From positions 1 through 64,000 of the forward strand of contig NZ_JACJON010000041.1 of assembly GCF_014695585.1 (NCBI RefSeq): DNA of 64,000 nt, given 5' to 3'. The translations under genes and the position numbers were made by a program. The DNA is from Microcoleus sp. FACHB-831. GTDB lineage: Bacteria > Cyanobacteriota > Cyanobacteriia > Cyanobacteriales > FACHB-T130. Below, in pieces: positions 59,681-64,000 of the stretch (the stretch's first letter is position 1; each line of letters opens with the position of its first letter). Below the pieces are notes generated by a model, which ran no database searches, had not been told where the DNA came from, and saw only the letters and a list, made by a program, of their open reading frames with translations.

Positions 59681-60520
59681 TTAATGCAAAGAAGGAAGAT
59701 GACGTTTCTGCCTGCGGTGAAAGCGAGTCCAGAGCAAAACGCCACCGAAAATAAGCGTTGAAAGCAGAACAACGCTAGCTCCAGAGGCGATGTCGAAGTA
59801 ATAGCTGAGGTAGATACCCGCCAAAGCGATCGCTGCTCCCAGAAACCCAGAAATAATCATCATGTAACCAAAGCGATTGCTCAAGAGTCTAGCGATTGAA
59901 GCTGGAATTACAACAGCTGAAATAATCAGCGTTACCCCCAAAACATTTAGCGTCGCCACAAGCAAAGTAGCCAGCATCAAAGCAAAAAGAGTATCCATCG
60001 CAAAAACGGGGACACCGTGAACCTGAGCAACTTCTCGGTCAAAACACCAGAACAATAAAGGTCGATAAAAGAAGAAAACCAGACCTAAAAGGAAAACAGT
60101 AACGCCCAACACTATCCATAAATCTGTTTCCGAAACACCCAGCACATTGCCAAATAAAGCCGCTTCAAAATTCTGGCTGAAGTTGCGAGACTTGCTGATA
60201 ATCGCCACGCCCAAGGCAAAACTAGCGGTCGTCACAATACCAATAGCAGCATCGGAATATACTTTATTTCCTGTTAGGTATTGAATCAACAAAGCCGCAC
60301 CAAAGCCCCAAATCCCTGACCCAATATAGAAGTTAAGACCCAAAACATAGCTAAGGACGGCTCCTCCCAAAATAGCGTGGGAAAGTCCGTGAGCAATGTA
60401 ACTCATGCGGCGAGTTGTAATATAAACCCCCATGACACCGCACAAAAGTCCTGCCAGCATCGCCACAATTAAGGCACGAGTAAAAAATTCGTATTGAAAG
60501 GGTTTAAGGAAAAAATCCAT
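59681..60520 (-). CDS. mntB: Metal ABC transporter permease (MntB type)
   Basis: 279 residues with eight or nine membrane helices. ALIVAMLAGLLCGVMGVYIT and SYIAHGLSHAILGGAVLSYV are signatures of the ABC-3 (Mn/Zn) permeases, with NVLGVTLIISAVVIPASIAR later. It is last in a three-gene operon of binding protein, ATPase and permease, the order of mntCAB. Manganese feeds the PSII water-oxidising cluster. Zinc cannot be ruled out. Confidence 0.9.
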   Translation of the reverse strand: MDFFLKPFQYEFFTRALIVAMLAGLLCGVMGVYITTRRMSYIAHGLSHAILGGAVLSYVLGLNFYIGSGIWGFGAALLIQYLTGNKVYSDAAIGIVTTASFALGVAIISKSRNFSQNFEAALFGNVLGVSETDLWIVLGVTVFLLGLVFFFYRPLLFWCFDREVAQVHGVPVFAMDTLFALMLATLLVATLNVLGVTLIISAVVIPASIARLLSNRFGYMMIISGFLGAAIALAGIYLSYYFDIASGASVVLLSTLIFGGVLLWTRFHRRQKRHLPSLH

Positions 60521-60585
60521 AGTTAATTGCTATTTTTTACTAAGCACATTTTTAGTTGTTAGACTACCCACGCGCCTGCTGCTCG

Positions 60586-61428
60586 CTAACCTAAAAAGGC
60601 AGAATTTGAGTTTGCTTTACTTAAGCTTGGAGGTAAATTTTGCTGTAGTTGATGGCGCAGGGAAGTCCCAGCGTTGGCGATTAAAATCCGGTCTTCATGG
60701 TGGAAAACTACCATTTCAGCCCCAAACGTTTGCTCTAGGGTAGCAGGAGTCAGAACATCAATAGGTTGACCCTGACAGATCAAGCCGTGATTAAAACACA
60801 CCACCCAAGGCAGGTGAGTGGCGACTGAGTTGAGGTCGTGGGTGGAGAGTAGTACTGTTAAGCCTTGCTGGTTCAACTCTGCCAATAGATGCAGAAGTTC
60901 GTGCTGAACTCGCAGGTCTGAACTGCTAGTGGGTTCATCTAGAAGAACAATTTCTGGTTCTCCCACAAGGGCACGAGCCAGAAAAACCCTTTGCTGTTGC
61001 CCCCCCGATAGTTCCCCGATGGGTTGATGGGCGATATGCTCAACACCGACGCGAGCTAGCAGTTCCCGGGCAGCAATGCGATCGCGTCTAGAAGCCCAAG
61101 GCCAAATTTTCTGCTGTTTGTAACGCCCCATCATTACCACTTCTTCCGCAGTGACGGGAAAATTCCAGTCTACCGTTTCCACTTGGGGCACGTAGCCGAC
61201 TCCCGGCGGCGGTTCACCTGGCTTTAACCGCTTCCCTCGAAACCAAACCTCGCCAGCCCAAGGATGAACTAACCCTAAAATTGCCTTTAGCAAGGTGCTT
61301 TTCCCACTTCCTGACGGCCCCACTAAGCCAGACAGTTGACCGGGGTAAAGGCTTAGATTCACTCTTGTAAACACTGGTTGTGTCTGGTAGCCACACGCGA
61401 GGTTTTTAATTTCTAGCAGATGTTCCAT
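60586..61428 (-). CDS. mntA: Metal ABC transporter ATPase (MntA type)
   Basis: 280 residues. Walker A GPSGSGKST, Q-loop GYVPQVETVDWNFPVTAEEV, signature LSGGQQQRVFLARALV, Walker B IVLLDEPTS and the H-loop LLSTHDLNSV. The VDWNFPVT stretch is typical of Mn/Zn importer ATPases. The C-terminal 30 residues are extra and Ser/Gln-rich. 65 bases upstream of mntB. Confidence 0.92.
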   Translation of the reverse strand: MEHLLEIKNLACGYQTQPVFTRVNLSLYPGQLSGLVGPSGSGKSTLLKAILGLVHPWAGEVWFRGKRLKPGEPPPGVGYVPQVETVDWNFPVTAEEVVMMGRYKQQKIWPWASRRDRIAARELLARVGVEHIAHQPIGELSGGQQQRVFLARALVGEPEIVLLDEPTSSSDLRVQHELLHLLAELNQQGLTVLLSTHDLNSVATHLPWVVCFNHGLICQGQPIDVLTPATLEQTFGAEMVVFHHEDRILIANAGTSLRHQLQQNLPPSLSKANSNSAFLG

Positions 61429-61542
61429 TCTTGTTATTAGTTAGTATTTACTAGCTATTGGTTTTAGTTAGCAGTTAGCCTAATTTGTTAGTAGTTATCT
61501 ATCGGTTAGCAAGGCTAAAATTAACTGCTAACAACCAATTAG

Positions 61543-62796
61543 CTATGGCGTTGTTGTGGGGCTAGTAGTTGCAGTGGGAGTGACCGTTGCTGCTGGGCTA
61601 GGGTTAAGTGTCGCACTTGGAGTGACCGTTGCTGTTGGGCTAGGGCTAAGTGTCGCACTTGGAGTGACCGTTGCCGTTGGGCTAGGGCTAAGTGTCGCAC
61701 TTGGAGTGACCGTTGCTGTTGGGCCTACCACATTAGCAGTGTTGAGAGTGTCAACCAGCTTTGGGTTGCCCCCTAAATTACTAGCGATAATTCTCAGGTT
61801 GTTAGCCATCATGCCAATATAGGTATGCTCTGGATTAGTGTTTTCCATTGCATTTGCTGAACCTTGGCCTGGTAGTTCATCATCAGCAGTATTAGCTGTT
61901 TTCACCTTTGCTTCGCGGGCAATTTGTTCTTCTACCTTGCTGGGGTATACCTCAGAGCCAAAAATGGCAGGCACGCCTGTTTTACGAACTTGATCGATGA
62001 GGTTTCCTACATCTTTAGCGGAAGGCTCTTGAAAATCTGCTGGTTGGATAGCACCAATTACATCAAAGCCATATTCTCTCGCCCAATAAGCCCAAGAATC
62101 GTGATAGGTGAGTAGCTTGCGGTTTTTAGCGGGAATGCTCTGGACAACTGCTCTTGTGACTTTATCGAGTTCATCAAGTCGTTGCAGGTACTTTTGCAGA
62201 TTGGTGGCATAGTAATCCTTGCCAGCAGGGTCTAACTCTGTTAGCTGTTGGGCGGCTAATTTGGCGTAAGCTCCAGCATATTTGGGGTTTACCCAAAGGT
62301 GAGGATTTGGGTCTCCCTTTTCTTTGGGAAAGCTGAAGTCAAACATCCATTGGTCTTTGGTGATGGTGTTATCACCAAGTTGATAGATTTTGGTGTCTTG
62401 GGGTTTAGAGGAATTTGCCAGCTTTTGCGTAGGCACTTCTAAGCTAAGACCGTTGACCATAATCAGTTTGGCCTTAGATAGCAGATCCGCATCGCTTGGA
62501 CGAGGCTCGAAGGTGTGAGAGTCAGTACCTTCTGGAATAACACCCTTAACATCGACGCGATCGCCTGCAATGTTGCTGACTATATTGGTTATGGGGGCCA
62601 CCGTCGTCACTACTAATGGCTTGCCTTGGGTTTGGCTTGCTCCTGTTTGTCCAGGCGTACTCGTTGGCTGTGTGGTAGGTGATACAGTAGCATCCGGGGT
62701 GGCTGAGGGGCTGGGGGACACTGCTGTGTTTTCATTAGCACCGCAAGCGACAATTAGGAAGCTCAGTGCTACCAGCAATGTAGAGATCTTCATCAT
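61543..62796 (-). CDS. mntC: Metal ABC transporter substrate-binding lipoprotein (MntC/ZnuA type)
   Basis: 417 residues. Lipobox with Cys18 (LIVACG), a Pro/Thr/Ser linker to about 58, then the cluster-9 binding domain. Ligand candidates: His in GTDSHTFEPRPSD, His in NPHLWVNPKYAGAY, Glu in FGSEVYPSKVEEQ and a later acidic residue, fitting the His2-Glu-Asp site of Mn binders. There is no His-rich loop as in ZnuA, which favours manganese. The last 60 residues are a 14-residue tandem repeat absent from usual homologues. First gene of the mntCAB operon. Confidence 0.9.
   Translation of the reverse strand: MMKISTLLVALSFLIVACGANENTAVSPSPSATPDATVSPTTQPTSTPGQTGASQTQGKPLVVTTVAPITNIVSNIAGDRVDVKGVIPEGTDSHTFEPRPSDADLLSKAKLIMVNGLSLEVPTQKLANSSKPQDTKIYQLGDNTITKDQWMFDFSFPKEKGDPNPHLWVNPKYAGAYAKLAAQQLTELDPAGKDYYATNLQKYLQRLDELDKVTRAVVQSIPAKNRKLLTYHDSWAYWAREYGFDVIGAIQPADFQEPSAKDVGNLIDQVRKTGVPAIFGSEVYPSKVEEQIAREAKVKTANTADDELPGQGSANAMENTNPEHTYIGMMANNLRIIASNLGGNPKLVDTLNTANVVGPTATVTPSATLSPSPTATVTPSATLSPSPTATVTPSATLNPSPAATVTPTATTSPTTTP
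61557..61724. repeat. 42-bp tandem repeat inside the metal-binding protein gene
   Basis: Three nearly exact copies and a degenerate fourth of a 42-bp unit code for 14-residue units such as TVTPSATLSPSPTA at the C-terminus of the binding protein. The near identity of the DNA suggests recent expansion. Confidence 0.88.
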
Positions 62797-63166
62797 TAGC
62801 GGTCAATCATCTATATGTAAACGTATCTAAATAGAAGTAGAGCTTGTCTCGGCGTGAAGATACTATGCCCCATACGGGCATTTTCGGGCAATTTTTAGAT
62901 TTTCTTCAACAAAATCCGTCTGGAGTAGCAAGTACTCATCTTAGAGTCCTGAAATCTTACTCCCAAGGACGTATTTTTCTGTTTTCAAAATTGGATGCCC
63001 CAAACCCAATTTGGTATAAATGAAGCGCTGTATACTTTTTAGCCTAGTGGTGATGTGTTGTCTAGGCGCTCGTTAATTTCAGGCTGTGCTGCTACCCTCG
63101 GTGTATTCGCTTATACCACCAGCCAGACCCTATTGTTAAATTTTCCAAAATGTTAATGTTAGTTTC
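62797..63166. promoter_or_regulatory. Divergent promoter region, mntCAB and M16 peptidase
   Basis: 370 bases. No gene is recognised. Manganese-responsive control of mntCAB would be expected here, but no site could be assigned. Confidence 0.45.
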
Positions 63167-64000
63167 ATGCCTTTTTTAGCCATTTTGCGTCGCTATAGCC
63201 TTTTGGTTTTGCTGTTTGGCCTCGGCCTTAGTGTCGTGCTATTTTCCACGCCACCAGGTAATTATACTCACTTAATTGCAGGTCGCGTGTCGTCTTCGGC
63301 TGCTCCTTACCCGCAAAAAAACTTGAGCGCTCAAAAATTACGAATTACAAGCCAGAAGTCATCGAACGGCGATTTATCCTCTGCTTCGGGGCGATCGCTC
63401 ACCCAAAACGTCGTCAAGACTATTCTTGATAACGGGATGACTGTCCTGACAAAGGAAGTGCATACGGCACCTGTAGTGAGCGTACAAGTGTGGTACAAAG
63501 TCGGTTCGCGCAACGAAGCGGTGGGGGTAAATGGTATTGCTCACCAGCTAGAACATATGCTCTTTAAAGGCACCACTAGCCGCCCAATTCAATTCGGGCG
63601 TCTTTTTAGTGCTTTGGGCAGCGACGCAAATGCCTTCACAAGCTACGACCAAACGGCTTACTTTGCGACAGTAGAGCGAGAAAAGCTGTTAAGTCTGCTG
63701 GTGTTGGAAGCAGACAGAATGCAAAATTCCCGCATAGATGCCGCAAGTCTGGCAAGTGAAAAACGAGTAGTAATTTCCGAGTTGCAGGGATACGAAAACA
63801 GCCCCGACTACAGACTAAATCGTGCTGTAATGCGAGCCGCCTTTCCCGATCGAGCTTATGGGTTGCCTGTAGGTGGAACAAAGGCAGATGTGCAGAAGTT
63901 TACAGTTGAGCAGGTACGCGATTACTACCGTAAATACTACAGCCCTAACAACGCAACTTTAGTTATTGTGGGGGATTTTCAAACGGAACCGACGCTAAAG
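63167..64000 (+). CDS. Membrane-anchored or secreted M16 zinc peptidase, partial
   Basis: 278 codons from the ATG at 63167 (MPFLAILRRYSLLVLLFGLG) to the window edge without a stop. An N-terminal membrane helix or signal, a Ser-rich linker, then the M16 domain from about residue 85: TILDNGMTVLTKEVHTAPVV, the zinc motif HQLEH in GIAHQLEHMLFKGTTS, and the distal Glu in VVISELQGYENSPDYR. Unlike the pair at 31.9-34.5 kb it is exported. A second domain is expected beyond the edge. Confidence 0.93.
   Translation, partial: MPFLAILRRYSLLVLLFGLGLSVVLFSTPPGNYTHLIAGRVSSSAAPYPQKNLSAQKLRITSQKSSNGDLSSASGRSLTQNVVKTILDNGMTVLTKEVHTAPVVSVQVWYKVGSRNEAVGVNGIAHQLEHMLFKGTTSRPIQFGRLFSALGSDANAFTSYDQTAYFATVEREKLLSLLVLEADRMQNSRIDAASLASEKRVVISELQGYENSPDYRLNRAVMRAAFPDRAYGLPVGGTKADVQKFTVEQVRDYYRKYYSPNNATLVIVGDFQTEPTLK

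Overview
The window is chromosomal DNA of a cyanobacterium. It carries the allophycocyanin core genes (apcE, apcA, apcB, apcC), photosystem genes (psaE, psbY), NDH-1 genes (ndhB, ndhO), a split b/b' F-type ATP synthase operon, PEP-CTERM and pentapeptide-repeat proteins, and very many GCGATCGC (HIP1-like) octamers. The four-repeat ApcE, dispersed short repeats and small IS and pseudogene remnants would suit a filamentous, larger-genome cyanobacterium, but the genus cannot be fixed from sequence alone.

Layout. 1-57: start of an IS630-type transposase cut by the window edge. 327-6577 (minus): atpI-atpB-atpE-atpG-atpF-atpH-atpA-atpC, closed by two tandem terminators. 7-17.7 kb: FAS1 protein, methyltransferase, apcE, an exonuclease resembling mitochondrial MGME1, apcABC and an FtsW-type gene. 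17.8-31 kb: a TPR-CHAT protein with both catalytic residues replaced, ccdA, ndhB, a CbiG-CobJ fusion, membrane and pentapeptide proteins, an adenylate cyclase, purK and a probable 6S RNA. 31.8-37.7 kb: a pair of M16 peptidases, a peptidoglycan-binding protein and two tandem paralogues of an unrecognised membrane family. 38-44.4 kb (minus): ECF sigma factor, a membrane protein that is probably its anti-sigma factor, two Spy/CpxP-like proteins, then a MacA-like adaptor and a MacB-like permease without an ATPase; the sigma gene has a near-consensus ECF promoter. 44.4-53 kb: glutathione reductase, coaD, a GspF-like protein, an NDUFAF7-like methyltransferase and a fructokinase. 53-59.4 kb: PedR-like regulator, extended psaE with mutM, ndhO, a decayed malate/lactate dehydrogenase, psbY and gamma-carbonic anhydrase. 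59.6-62.8 kb (minus): mntCAB-type metal ABC transporter. 63.2 kb to the end: a third M16 peptidase, cut by the window edge.

How the genes work together. Most of the window serves photosynthetic energy conversion: light harvesting, PSI and PSII subunits, NDH-1, ATP synthase and manganese supply. The most promising under-described units are the ECF/Spy/MacAB envelope-stress locus, the tandem YRDGY-HG membrane paralogues, the MGME1-like exonuclease, the catalytically degenerate CHAT protein and the C-terminally extended PsaE. Short repeats have entered many intergenic gaps and also some coding regions (cobJ fusion, mutM). Homology statements rest on remembered family motifs; no database search was run.
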